From the NCBI GenBank assembly GCA_028287745.1, contig JAQBPB010000059.1, forward strand, positions 1 through 49,069: a stretch of DNA of 49,069 bases, read 5' to 3'. This stretch comes from Chloroflexota bacterium. GTDB taxonomy: Bacteria > Chloroflexota > Chloroflexia > Chloroheliales > Chloroheliaceae. This document shows, one piece after another, positions 40,045 through 48,530 of this stretch; within the stretch, counting starts at the first letter, position 1, and each line of letters opens with the position of its first letter. Below the pieces are notes generated by a model. That model was not told where the DNA came from. It did no database searches and was given only the letters and a program-made list of their open reading frames with translations. The translations under genes were made by a program, and so were the position numbers.

Positions 40045-41319
40045 CTAGACTAACTCTCCGGCCGGTTTAGACTTGAAATAAGCGAATATCGTGAGTGCGA
40101 AAACCAGGAGCGTCAGGACCATAATAAAGCCGAAAGCGGGCTGGATACCCACCAGGTCGGCCAGCCAGCCCAGCGCAAAAGGTGAAATCAAGAGAGCCAA
40201 CCCCGAGCCGGAAGTAAGCCGTCCGCTTGCCAGGTCAGCCTTATCGGGCACTATGCCGATAGCCGCCGAGATGTTCAAAGGCACCAGGTTTGCTACCCCG
40301 ATGCCAAGCACCAGTAGACCCAGGATGCTCAATAGGGGTTCGGACACCAGCCAGAAGAGGGGAAATCCCACCAGGACAAAACCGACCTGCCAGGGTAGTA
40401 AAAGAGTGGCCGGTAGCGTCCGGATAAGGCGGCTGCTGACCAACCGGCTTGCCATTACGATTATGAAGTACAGGCCCATTACAAGGGCAGCCTCGGCTTT
40501 GCTCAGGCCGGTAACTTTTGTCAGAAAATCAATGCTCCAGAATCCGATACACCATTCGGTTGAAACCGACAAAAATCCAATCACCCAGAAAAGCCAGAAG
40601 ATACCCGGCAGGCCGCGTTTCTGTTTGAGGTTAGCGTTAGAAGCCGGTGCGTCAGGGGCTTGCGCCAGGACGGGCGCGCCCGGTATGCGCTGGCGGCCAT
40701 ATACGGCGATAAACAATACAACAGTAGGCACTACTAACCACAGGGCGGCCCGCCAGCCTAATATTGTAGTCGCCGTCAGCCCTACCAGCCAGGAGGACAT
40801 GCTCGACCCAAAGCTGCCGATAATATTCCCTTCGGTAAGCGCCAGGCCCCGCTGGTCCCCATGCTGGTCGCATAAACTCGCCTGGAGCGTAACCAGTAAT
40901 AATGAGCCGAGGAGACCCATCACGAACACGGCGAGTACCGATTGGGTAGAGGTAGTGCTAAAACTGAGCAAAAGCGCGCCCAGCGCCATCCCTATAGTGC
41001 CGCCCCAGAAAGTTATAGGGCGTCCCACCACCTTGTTTACCCGGTACCCGATGGCACCGGCCAGGAACATACCCAGGGCAAAAGCGCTGAAATGCATGCT
41101 GCTGACGGTATAGCCAAAGCCGAATTCTATTACCAGGAAAGCTATTACCGGCCCCAGGATAGCCAGCAGGTAAGAGTAATAACCCAGCACAATATAGGCT
41201 AGCCAGGTAAAGCCGTCGCGATGAAACTTTTTCGAACTTTGTGTGGTGACCGGTCCATTATCTATCAAAATGCCAGGACTCAAAAATTCAGGTACGGTAG
41301 TCGTCGAGGTGTTTCTCAT
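40045..41319 (-). CDS. MFS transporter
   Basis: Secondary transporter of 424 residues with about 12 transmembrane helices after a polar N-terminus of some 30 residues. Typical pieces are FALGMFLAGAIGYRVNKVVGRP (loop 2-3 motif-A region, degenerate), the central cytoplasmic loop with polar residues (RQRIPGAPVLAQAPDAP), and the second half starting at GLPGIFWLFWVIGFLS. The substrate is unknown; sugar or drug export is equally open. ATG 41319 has only a weak GAAG upstream. It is a single gene with a strong terminator. Confidence 0.88.
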   Translation of the reverse strand: MRNTSTTTVPEFLSPGILIDNGPVTTQSSKKFHRDGFTWLAYIVLGYYSYLLAILGPVIAFLVIEFGFGYTVSSMHFSAFALGMFLAGAIGYRVNKVVGRPITFWGGTIGMALGALLLSFSTTSTQSVLAVFVMGLLGSLLLVTLQASLCDQHGDQRGLALTEGNIIGSFGSSMSSWLVGLTATTILGWRAALWLVVPTVVLFIAVYGRQRIPGAPVLAQAPDAPASNANLKQKRGLPGIFWLFWVIGFLSVSTEWCIGFWSIDFLTKVTGLSKAEAALVMGLYFIIVMASRLVSSRLIRTLPATLLLPWQVGFVLVGFPLFWLVSEPLLSILGLLVLGIGVANLVPLNISAAIGIVPDKADLASGRLTSGSGLALLISPFALGWLADLVGIQPAFGFIMVLTLLVFALTIFAYFKSKPAGELV

Positions 41320-41878
41320 TTAACTTTCTTCTTAAGAAATCTATGGCGCATCAAACATATCCTGGCTAGCGACATTGAAATAGACAGCTACTGATGCTCT
41401 GGCTGATAAAGTTTCTATAATTAACCGGTCCGGTAACGCTCCGGGTCAATTAATTGTTTTTGAAGGAGTTTGTACAAAAAGCGGGGTTTTATCTGGCTTA
41501 GTTCCAAACAATAAGATGTAACCTGGCGTAGTGGTTTGAATAATTTCCGCGTAACAACTACCTGGCCGGTCTTTCTTTTCTTTAACCCTTTGCTTTGTCA
41601 GGGCAGTTCGTAAAATTTCGTCTCGATGAAAGCTTAGAATCTGCTGAAAATTCTCCTTGTAATAAAATACACAATACGTTTGAACTTGTCAAAGCAAATT
41701 TTCGGGTTTTGGGGCAAAGCAGCGGTGGTTATCCGGGAAAGCAGAAAAGCTAACCCTTAAAAGGGAATTTGCTTTTATGAAAGCTATTTAATATGAAAGT
41801 TATTCAAATAGAAAAGGGCTTCGAAACTGCGGCGATAGTGGTGGGCTAAAACCGCATCAAAGCCCTTACTCGTAATAA
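41320..41878. other. Gap between MFS and DoxX genes
   Basis: About 560 bases, mostly A/T-rich. It holds the upstream region of the MFS gene and, at its right end, the terminator of the DoxX gene. No coding frame with a ribosome site was found. Confidence 0.5.
41814..41867 (-). terminator. Terminator of the DoxX gene (minus strand)
   Basis: AAGGGCTT and AAGCCCTT pair, with an inner TGCGG/CCGCA stem; on the minus strand the stem is followed by TTCTATTT. Confidence 0.6.
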
Positions 41879-42445
41879 TTAAACTTCGTGAGCAGCTTCT
41901 TTGCCAGCCTGGAGTTCCGCAGCGCTTTCCTCAGGCCTGGTAGTGGTTTCTTCGGCAGTCTGGAGCCTGCTATGAATCTGTTCGGAGAAGAAGATAGCGG
42001 CACCAGTCCCTATCAGCCCGGTGAATACCATCCAGCGCGGGAGTTTTATACCCAACACTTTATCGAGCGAATACTTTCCCGGTCCGGTCAGGGCCAGGGC
42101 GGTTCCCGCCGCGATATTGATCAATGGTAATTCGGCCCCGCCGCTGGTGACCCAGATGGGCTTGCCCTTATGCGCTTTGGCCCAGGCCATGCCCATCGCG
42201 CCAATAACCGAAAAGGAGCCTAATGGAGTTAGAAAGCCCAACAAAAGCAACATCCCACCCCCAAATTCAGAGCCACCGGCCAGATAGGCCCAGGGTTTGC
42301 CCGGTTTCAACCCGAGAGTTTCGAGCCAACCGCTGGTGCCTTTTATACCGTACCCGCCAAACCAGCCAAACAATTTCTGCGAGCCGTGCCCGGCCATCAG
42401 ACCGCCCACAACCAGGCGTAAAATAAGTAACCCTAAACTTCTCAT
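41879..42445 (-). CDS. DoxX-family membrane protein
   Basis: 188 residues with four transmembrane helices. The family start LLILRLVVGGLMAGHGSQKLFGWF, then a GMLLLLGFLTPLG segment and a third helix after AKAHKGKP, are typical of DoxX/SURF4-like proteins. The C-terminus has an extra hydrophobic helix and a polar tail. The function of bacterial DoxX proteins is poorly defined (quinone or thiosulfate-linked oxidation, redox stress). ATG 42445 follows GGAGGAT. Single gene. Confidence 0.88.
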   Translation of the reverse strand: MRSLGLLILRLVVGGLMAGHGSQKLFGWFGGYGIKGTSGWLETLGLKPGKPWAYLAGGSEFGGGMLLLLGFLTPLGSFSVIGAMGMAWAKAHKGKPIWVTSGGAELPLINIAAGTALALTGPGKYSLDKVLGIKLPRWMVFTGLIGTGAAIFFSEQIHSRLQTAEETTTRPEESAAELQAGKEAAHEV

Positions 42446-43080
42446 TATTATCCTCCGCCACTGAAACTACTCTAAGTTATCTGCCTGGGCACTTTGCTCA
42501 GTGCTGATTTGGGGCTGCACATTTTATGCCAATTTTTTACCCGGCTAATTCAGTGACGGGTGACAAGCCAGGAAAGCCCTACCCGGCAGCTATTTTAATA
42601 ACCGCTTTGCAGTACCGTAAAATTATCCTCATAGGGCTTTAGCCTGTCATATTGCCGGAAGTATGAGAAGGTGTGAGTAAGAGAAAAATAAACTAAAGAT
42701 ATAGACAGGGGGAAGGAGGTTGGGGTTTTGGTAACTTATGCGCTTTACTATTTAACTACTTTATGCGAGCTATCATTCGGGCTTTAATAAACCGAAAAAT
42801 TTATGGTCAGGCTTCCTACTTTTTATCATGAGTGTGAGTGGATTTTTGCCACTACCAATATTGATCTTCTTACCTGTTTGCATGATCTTTTTGATTGGTG
42901 GAATAGGGGGCTGGAATGTATGTACGAGAGGGTTATGAGCTGGTGGCCGGTGCGGCAATTAAGATGGTCAATCTTACCTGAAAAGTTATCAAATATGTCG
43001 TAGCTAGCTTACAAGTAAATAGTCCCCGGCCAGGTTTTCCTGGTCTGGCCGGAGAAAGACTCAAACTTAGGTTTCACCAT
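42446..43080. other. Gap between DoxX and enolase-superfamily genes
   Basis: About 635 bases. A Trp-rich plus-strand frame at 42803-43003 has no ribosome site or recognisable motif and is not called. A hairpin near 43030 belongs to the neighbouring minus-strand gene. Confidence 0.5.
43026..43052 (-). terminator. Hairpin downstream of the enolase-superfamily gene
   Basis: CCGGCCAG and CTGGCCGG form a perfect 8-bp stem about 30 bp beyond the minus-strand stop. T-run absent. Confidence 0.5.
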
Positions 43081-44154
43081 CTAAAGCTGGGCGAAGGCCA
43101 TCTTTTCCAGTTTCGGCAGGTCTACTTCAAACCCGACGCCCGGCAGGGTGGGGGCGTGAATATATCCTTCGCGGTCAATGCCGGTCTCTACGACTATCGG
43201 GTTGCAGGGAATGAGCGACTCGTAAAAGGTGTTGTTGCGGATAGCCAGGCAGATTTGCAGGTTGGCCGGGCCGCCGCCGTGGACCTCGGCGTTCATCTGG
43301 AAGGCGTCAGCCAGGTGGGCTACCCGCATCGCGCCGGTAATACCGCCCTTGTAATGCACGCTGGTCCGGACCATATCGGCCGCGCCCTGCTGGATAAAGT
43401 CTGCGACATTGTAATGGCAGCCATCCGAAGTTTCCGCCGCCAGCACCGGGATATCCAGGGACTCGCTCAGCTTGCGGTAGGCTCCGATGCTGAACTCTCG
43501 CATCGGTTCCTCGTACCACATGTAATCGGCTTCTTCCAGGGCGCGGCCCAGGTACAGCGACTCGTAGGGGTTGAACCCGGCTGAGCCATCATACATGAGG
43601 GCTATGTCATCCCCGACTCTTTTCCTTAAATCCTGGCATAGTTTGGCGTCGCGGCGGGCATCGCCCCAGGCATGGAGTTTTATCGCCTTGAAGCCGTAAT
43701 CAAGGCACTGGTCGGCCACATCCATAAATTCTTCGGTTGTCGGGAAAGTTACCGTACTGGCATAGGTCTGGATTTTATCCCGGTAGCCGCCCAGAAGCTG
43801 GTACAGCGGCACCCCGGCCACTTTTGCGGTTATGTCCCACAGGGCCACGTCCACCGCGCCCAGGAAGTACATCGGGAATTCCTCAATGCGGTCCAGTTCC
43901 CAGATGCGGTGCCAGATATGTTCTTTCTGCAAAGGGTTCTGGCCGATAAGCTCGTCCACCAGCCGCCTTTTTATCAGGTCCAGGGCAATCACTCCCCGGC
44001 TTATCGGGCTCCAGCCTTCCACGCCTTCATCGGTCAGGATGCGCAGCCAGGTTGATTCGGTATATTTACCGCTTCCCGGCAGACCATTACGCCATATAAA
44101 CTTGTGAGGTACTTCTTGCCTTATACAATATGCTTTAACATCAATGATTTTCAT
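43081..44154 (-). CDS. Mandelate racemase-type enolase-superfamily enzyme, probable sugar-acid dehydratase
   Basis: 357 residues: an N-terminal capping domain (1-125) and a (beta/alpha)7-beta barrel. Visible active-site residues are Lys159 and His161 (KLHAW), metal ligands Asp189 (YDGSAG), Glu215 (YEEP) and Glu241 (AETSD), and the general base His292 (EVHGGG). This His on the seventh strand and the K-x-H motif place it in the mandelate racemase subgroup, where most members dehydrate acid sugars. The adjoining ABC importer and GntR regulator support a role in uptake and use of such a sugar acid. The exact substrate cannot be named. Confidence 0.88.
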   Translation of the reverse strand: MKIIDVKAYCIRQEVPHKFIWRNGLPGSGKYTESTWLRILTDEGVEGWSPISRGVIALDLIKRRLVDELIGQNPLQKEHIWHRIWELDRIEEFPMYFLGAVDVALWDITAKVAGVPLYQLLGGYRDKIQTYASTVTFPTTEEFMDVADQCLDYGFKAIKLHAWGDARRDAKLCQDLRKRVGDDIALMYDGSAGFNPYESLYLGRALEEADYMWYEEPMREFSIGAYRKLSESLDIPVLAAETSDGCHYNVADFIQQGAADMVRTSVHYKGGITGAMRVAHLADAFQMNAEVHGGGPANLQICLAIRNNTFYESLIPCNPIVVETGIDREGYIHAPTLPGVGFEVDLPKLEKMAFAQL

Positions 44155-44254
44155 GGTTTCTCCTAGCCCGGGGGCTATAATGAAATTACACTGTAAAAAC
44201 AGATTTAGAAAGCGGCTGGCCGGTTACACCAGGCCAATTTTACGTTGAATTTAC

Positions 44255-45151
44255 TTAGCCTTTAAGCGATCCTTCAAGAATGCCGCTGGTCAGGCGCCGC
44301 TGGAAAATAAAATAAATGATAATTGTCGGCAGCGTTGCCAGGACAATCCCGGCAAAAAGCGCCCCGTAGGGTATAGCCTGGCTTGGGCGCTGTGATATCT
44401 CGGCCAGCGCGACCGTAACCGTCCGCAATTCTGCCTTTTGCAGCATCAGAAGGCCGTAGAGAAAGTCGTTCCAGACGGCGATGAACTGGTTTATCCCGAT
44501 GACTACCAGCCCAGGAGTGCATAAAGGTAAAACGATTCTCCAGTAAGTCTGAAAAAGTCCGCAGCCGTCAATCCGGGCGGCCTCAATCAATTCGTCAGGG
44601 ACACCGGCCGAGATATACTGGCGCATCAGAAAGATTGCCAGGGGCGGGGCCCACCAGGGAATAATCAGGGGCCAGAAAGTGTTAATCCAGCCAATTTGCA
44701 CCATCATTAAATAGAAGGGAATAATGGTGGTGTAGCCGCCGGGCAGCGTAGTGGTAATCAGGATAAAAATGAAAAGCCCATCCCGGCCCGGAAAGCGGCG
44801 CTTGGCAAAGATGAAACCGGCCAGCGAGGAAAAGAAAAGTACCCCCAGGGTCTGTGATACTGAGACAAAGGCGCTGTTGCGCAGGTTGGCCGTAAAATTA
44901 AGACTGTTGAACAGGTCAATATAGTTCTGGTAAACAAAGTTCTCAGGCCAGAAATGCGGCTTTAGCGAAAATATTTCCCCCTGGCGCATCAGAGAGCCTG
45001 CCAGCATGAAATAAAACGGAAAGAGGCAAAATATACTTACAAGCACCAGAAACAGGTAGACCCAGAACCGGCCAAATGACCGCTTCCGGGCGAAACGCAT
45101 CCCTTTACCCCTTACCCCTGCTACGGAAACGTTTAGACTTGTTGACTTCAT
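44255..45151 (-). CDS. Sugar ABC transporter permease (MalG type)
   Basis: 298 residues with six transmembrane helices; the EAA-type loop reads DELIEAARIDGCGLFQTYWRIVLPL near residue 193. It is the second permease of the importer at 44255-47739, minus strand, and lies 160 bp after the other permease. No ATPase gene is present, as in the first importer of the window. Confidence 0.92.
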   Translation of the reverse strand: MKSTSLNVSVAGVRGKGMRFARKRSFGRFWVYLFLVLVSIFCLFPFYFMLAGSLMRQGEIFSLKPHFWPENFVYQNYIDLFNSLNFTANLRNSAFVSVSQTLGVLFFSSLAGFIFAKRRFPGRDGLFIFILITTTLPGGYTTIIPFYLMMVQIGWINTFWPLIIPWWAPPLAIFLMRQYISAGVPDELIEAARIDGCGLFQTYWRIVLPLCTPGLVVIGINQFIAVWNDFLYGLLMLQKAELRTVTVALAEISQRPSQAIPYGALFAGIVLATLPTIIIYFIFQRRLTSGILEGSLKG

Positions 45152-45311
45152 AAGTGGTCCTTTTGCGGCCGGAAGGTACGTAATGCTCCGGTCAAATTCC
45201 TTACCGGGAATGACCCTGCCGCTTGCTCCTTTCTACTGATTCCAGGCGTTCCCGGCTTTCCGGAATTATTCCGGGAGCCAGGGTGGGCAAGTAAACTTAT
45301 TCCCGACCGGC

Positions 45312-46229
45312 CTAATCTTTGGCCCGGGACAGGCGGAACTGAACCAATGCCACTATTATCATAAAAAGAGTTAGCACAAAACTTAAAGCTGCGCCGTCCC
45401 CGATGCGCCCGCCAAAGCTGATGTTATAAATCTCCAGGAGAGGCGTCAGGGTGCTATTGGACGGCCCACCTTTGGTCAGGACGTAGGGCTGGCTGAACAT
45501 TGAAATAATGGCAATCGTGGTAGTAATCAGGACAAAGGTTACCACCGGCCGCATTAGCGGCATTGTTACCCGCCAGAAGCTCTGCCAGCTATTCGCGCCG
45601 TCCATGCGGGCCGCCTCGTATATCTGGCCGTCCAGCGATTGCAGGCCGCCCATAACAATAAGCGTGGTATAGCCCACTCGGCCCCAGACAAATAAAGTGA
45701 TGATGGGAATAAAGGCCCAACCTTCACTCTTTAACCAGGGATACGGCCCCATGCCCAATGAACCCAGCGCTCCGTTTAGCCAGCCGAACTCACTGCCAAA
45801 GAAAAACTTGAATACGATGCCGATAATTACCCCGGATGTAACCACCGGCAGGAACAGGAGCGTGCGGAAGACTCCCCGCAACTTGAGGGTGGGTTGGTTG
45901 AGCAGGACGCCAAAGAAGAAAGGTAAGATTAATTCGAGGGGTAGGAGTATGACCAGGAAAATCAGGGTATTGCCCATCGCTTTGCGGGTGGTCGAGTCAT
46001 TGAGCATGTACTCATAATTTTTAAGGCCTACCCACTGCGGGTCGGTGATACCGTCCCAGCGTTGAAAACTGAGGATTAATGACCAGACGATTGGGAAGGC
46101 AAAGAAAATCCCGAACAGGATAAAGAAAGGCGCGATACACAAATATTCCTGCCAGTGGCGGGCTATTTCCCTGAGAAGGTTTGGCCGGAAGGGCTTTTTC
46201 TGCGGCTTGCCGTTTATAATATTTTCCAT
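45312..46229 (-). CDS. Sugar ABC transporter permease (MalF type)
   Basis: 305 residues with six transmembrane helices. The EAA loop reads GQIYEAARMDGANSWQSFWRVTMPLM near residue 205, and an N-terminal basic segment (KKPFRPNLLREIARHW) precedes helix 1. It pairs with the MalG-type permease and the Tat/lipoprotein binding protein encoded upstream. Confidence 0.92.
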   Translation of the reverse strand: MENIINGKPQKKPFRPNLLREIARHWQEYLCIAPFFILFGIFFAFPIVWSLILSFQRWDGITDPQWVGLKNYEYMLNDSTTRKAMGNTLIFLVILLPLELILPFFFGVLLNQPTLKLRGVFRTLLFLPVVTSGVIIGIVFKFFFGSEFGWLNGALGSLGMGPYPWLKSEGWAFIPIITLFVWGRVGYTTLIVMGGLQSLDGQIYEAARMDGANSWQSFWRVTMPLMRPVVTFVLITTTIAIISMFSQPYVLTKGGPSNSTLTPLLEIYNISFGGRIGDGAALSFVLTLFMIIVALVQFRLSRAKD

Positions 46230-46278
46230 TGAGTTTTCCCCGGTAACAGGCTACTTTGTAAAATTACGGTTGCGCCCG

Positions 46279-46308
46279 GGGTCCGGCCTGACTGGTCAAA
46301 CCGGACCC
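46279..46308 (-). repeat. Hairpin between binding-protein and permease genes
   Basis: GGGTCCGG and CCGGACCC form an 8-bp stem in the 94-bp gap. It occupies the same place as the 8835-8867 hairpin of the first ABC operon and probably has the same expression-balancing role. Confidence 0.6.
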
Positions 46309-46323
46309 TGACCGCTCGTTAAT

Positions 46324-47739
46324 TTAACTCTGGTAGCGTTTGTTCAGCTCGCGTACCCGGTCGCCAACCGTCTTCATACCGGACTCAATGGGGGTACTTC
46401 CTTTAAGCATACCCATCATCGCGCCGCCAAGTTCGGTCATAGCTTCGCCAAAGACCGACTGTTTGTACCAGGTCGAGGGGTATTCCTTGCTGGCTTTGGT
46501 CCAGACTTCGTTGTAGGCGAAGTCGCCCATTACCGGCGTGCGGGCCTTTTTCCATTCATCGCTTTCCAGGAAGGGCAAGTAGGAAGGCATAATGCCGTAC
46601 TTTGCCATGGCGCTGACGCCTTCCATGGTGCCCATCGCGAATTCCATGAAGTTCTTGACTTCCGGGGCATGCTTGGTAAACCGGGTAGAGGCAATCGAAG
46701 CGCCGCCCAGGTTGGCAGTCCGGATAGATGTCGGGCTGGTGCGCGGCAAAAGGGCTACCCGCCATTGACCCAGCCCTTGTTCGGGAGTGGTGATGTTCTT
46801 ATCCAGGGCGAAACCGCGATACCAGACCGGGGCGGGCATGGCCGCGACCTTGTTGCCGGAGAGCGCCGCAAAGAAGGTTTCGTTCAACATATCTTCTTCA
46901 AGGACGATCTTGGCATCGTAGATTTTCTTGAGCAGCTTCATGGCCGCAATTCCCTTTTCATCGTCCATAGTAATCTGGGTGCCGTCGGCGTTGGTAACCG
47001 CTCCACCCATCTGGGCCATCAGGTAAGTCCACATAAACCCGGTGCGGTCAACGCCTTCGGGAGCAATCGTGACGGTGTAGGCCCCGGTAGCCTGTTTAAC
47101 CTTTTTCGAGGCTTCGATGTAATCGTCCCAGGTCCAATCTTCGGGGACGGTTACGCCCGCCTTTTTAAAGAGGTCCTCGCGGTAGTAAATGCCTACCGGA
47201 GCCACGTCGCCGGGGAAGGCGGCGTACTTGCTGGTCGAAGCTACAAAAACTTCCGCCAGCTTGCCGGGCACAAACTTATCCTTGAGTTTGGTCACTATAT
47301 CGGTCACATCCAGCAGGGCGCCGGTTTTGCCCAGGGCCTGGACGTCGTTGACTTCCGGCCAGAACAGGTCGGGGATAGTATCGCTCTTGGAGGCAAGCAT
47401 GGTCAGGAATACTTTTTGATCGTTGTTCCCCAACATTTTCATGGTGACGTTAGGATACTTCTTCTCGAAGAGGGGTTTGACGTTATCAAATGGGTGGTTC
47501 GTATGTACATATACCTGCAACTCAACCTTTGCGCCAGCCGGGCTGCTTCCGGCGGCAGTGGTGGCGCTCCCCGCCGGGGCGCTGGAAGGAGTGGCGGTAG
47601 GTGCATCGCCGCAGGCGGCCAGCAAAGTGCTGCCCAGTGAAACCGCCGCTGCCGATAGCGCGGCCAGCTTAACAAATTTCCGCCTGTTGTAAATGCTTTT
47701 GGTTAAATCTCCGGGATTTTTCAATGCTTCATCGCTCAT
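46324..47739 (-). CDS. Sugar ABC transporter substrate-binding lipoprotein (Tat signal)
   Basis: Family 1 solute-binding protein of 471 residues. Residues 18-24 (NRRKFVK) form a twin-arginine motif, followed by a hydrophobic stretch and the lipobox LLAAC with Cys43, so the folded protein is probably exported by Tat and lipidated. A short Thr/Ala/Ser linker follows. The binding domain contains VTMKMLGNND, PDLFWPEVND, PVGIYYREDLFKKAGV and DWTWDDY, typical of sugar-binding members. ATG 47739 follows GGAGGAGG. It is the first gene of the operon with both permeases; the enolase-type enzyme is downstream. Confidence 0.92.
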   Translation of the reverse strand: MSDEALKNPGDLTKSIYNRRKFVKLAALSAAAVSLGSTLLAACGDAPTATPSSAPAGSATTAAGSSPAGAKVELQVYVHTNHPFDNVKPLFEKKYPNVTMKMLGNNDQKVFLTMLASKSDTIPDLFWPEVNDVQALGKTGALLDVTDIVTKLKDKFVPGKLAEVFVASTSKYAAFPGDVAPVGIYYREDLFKKAGVTVPEDWTWDDYIEASKKVKQATGAYTVTIAPEGVDRTGFMWTYLMAQMGGAVTNADGTQITMDDEKGIAAMKLLKKIYDAKIVLEEDMLNETFFAALSGNKVAAMPAPVWYRGFALDKNITTPEQGLGQWRVALLPRTSPTSIRTANLGGASIASTRFTKHAPEVKNFMEFAMGTMEGVSAMAKYGIMPSYLPFLESDEWKKARTPVMGDFAYNEVWTKASKEYPSTWYKQSVFGEAMTELGGAMMGMLKGSTPIESGMKTVGDRVRELNKRYQS

Positions 47740-47828
47740 GAAATTCCTCCTCCAACTAAAAAATGCTTGACAAATAAACCACTCCGGCGTCCAGGGGCGG
47801 CATGGTTTTGGGCAATAACAATCCAGTT

Positions 47829-47850
47829 CTGAAGATTTTAATAACTTCAG
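47829..47850. promoter_or_regulatory. Inverted repeat upstream of the ABC operon, possible operator
   Basis: CTGAAG and CTTCAG, 10 bp apart, around an A/T-rich centre, about 90 bp upstream of the binding-protein start on the minus strand. A minus-strand TTGACC just upstream could be a -35 element. Confidence 0.35.
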
Positions 47851-48136
47851 AGGGTCAAGGTTTCTAATTTAGCAGCCGGGACCACTTGCTTAAATGTCCC
47901 GGTCTCGTTCAGTTTTAAGCTTGCCTGGATTTCTACCGTCTAAAAAACACTAAAGCTTAAAAACAGGTAAGCCAAAACCTCGTAAACTTCTTGTTAATCA
48001 GTATCCAGAAGTTGCTAACAAACTATATTAATTTGATACCTAAAGTTTAGAAATGCGTGAACAGCCTAAAAACAGGACTGGAAGGAACCATTTAACCGGG
48101 CAGAAAGTCACCTGGGAGTTGTGGAAGGGCGTAAGA

Positions 48137-48182
48137 GTATGACAATCTGTATGTTGTATGGTATGACAGGTTGTAGTATAAT
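48137..48182 (+). promoter_or_regulatory. Promoter with GTATGACA direct repeats
   Basis: TTGTAT at 48154-48159, a 17-bp spacer and TATAAT at 48177-48182 make a good promoter towards the GntR gene. GTATGACA occurs exactly at 48137-48144 and again at 48161-48168, inside the spacer, with a 24-bp period. The repeats could be regulator half-sites, for instance for the GntR protein itself. Confidence 0.5.
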
Positions 48183-48530
48183 TTAGATGTTGCGCTTTGT
48201 CAATACATATTTATTTTTTGCAATATCTACTCTAGAGGACCGGTTGGACCGGTCAGGGTTTATTCAAGTTTACCCGCTGAGAATGCACTTGAAAATGGCC
48301 GGTTTCTACTCTATACTTTTTATTAATGAAAGAATAAGGGTTTCAGTAGTATCCACCGGTTTTTACCTTAGAACAATCAATTACTCCAAATATTGGTAAA
48401 ATTAGCTTACCGGCCTTTAATCATACTATTTATTGTTTGATGTTAGACTTAAGTTTATTTCACCTGTCAGCCTCCATCCCGGTCAGCTTGCAGTTTAAGA
48501 TAGGTTCGGTACTCAGAAAAGGAATTACTA

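Larger units (their letters stand above)
47740..48530. promoter_or_regulatory. Divergent control region between ABC operon and GntR gene
   Basis: About 790 bases with no firm gene. It carries a CTGAAG/CTTCAG inverted repeat (47829-47850), a CCGGGAC/GTCCCGG hairpin (47876-47902) and a promoter with direct repeats near 48137-48182. A 70-residue plus-strand frame at 48187 has no ribosome site and is not called. Confidence 0.6.

Noticed and set aside
42803..43003. 66-residue Trp-rich frame
   Set aside because: No ribosome site and no recognisable motif in an A/T-rich gap.
48187..48399. 70-residue frame just after a TATAAT box
   Set aside because: The ATG is too close to the -10 element to be inside the transcript with any ribosome site, and the composition is not protein-like.
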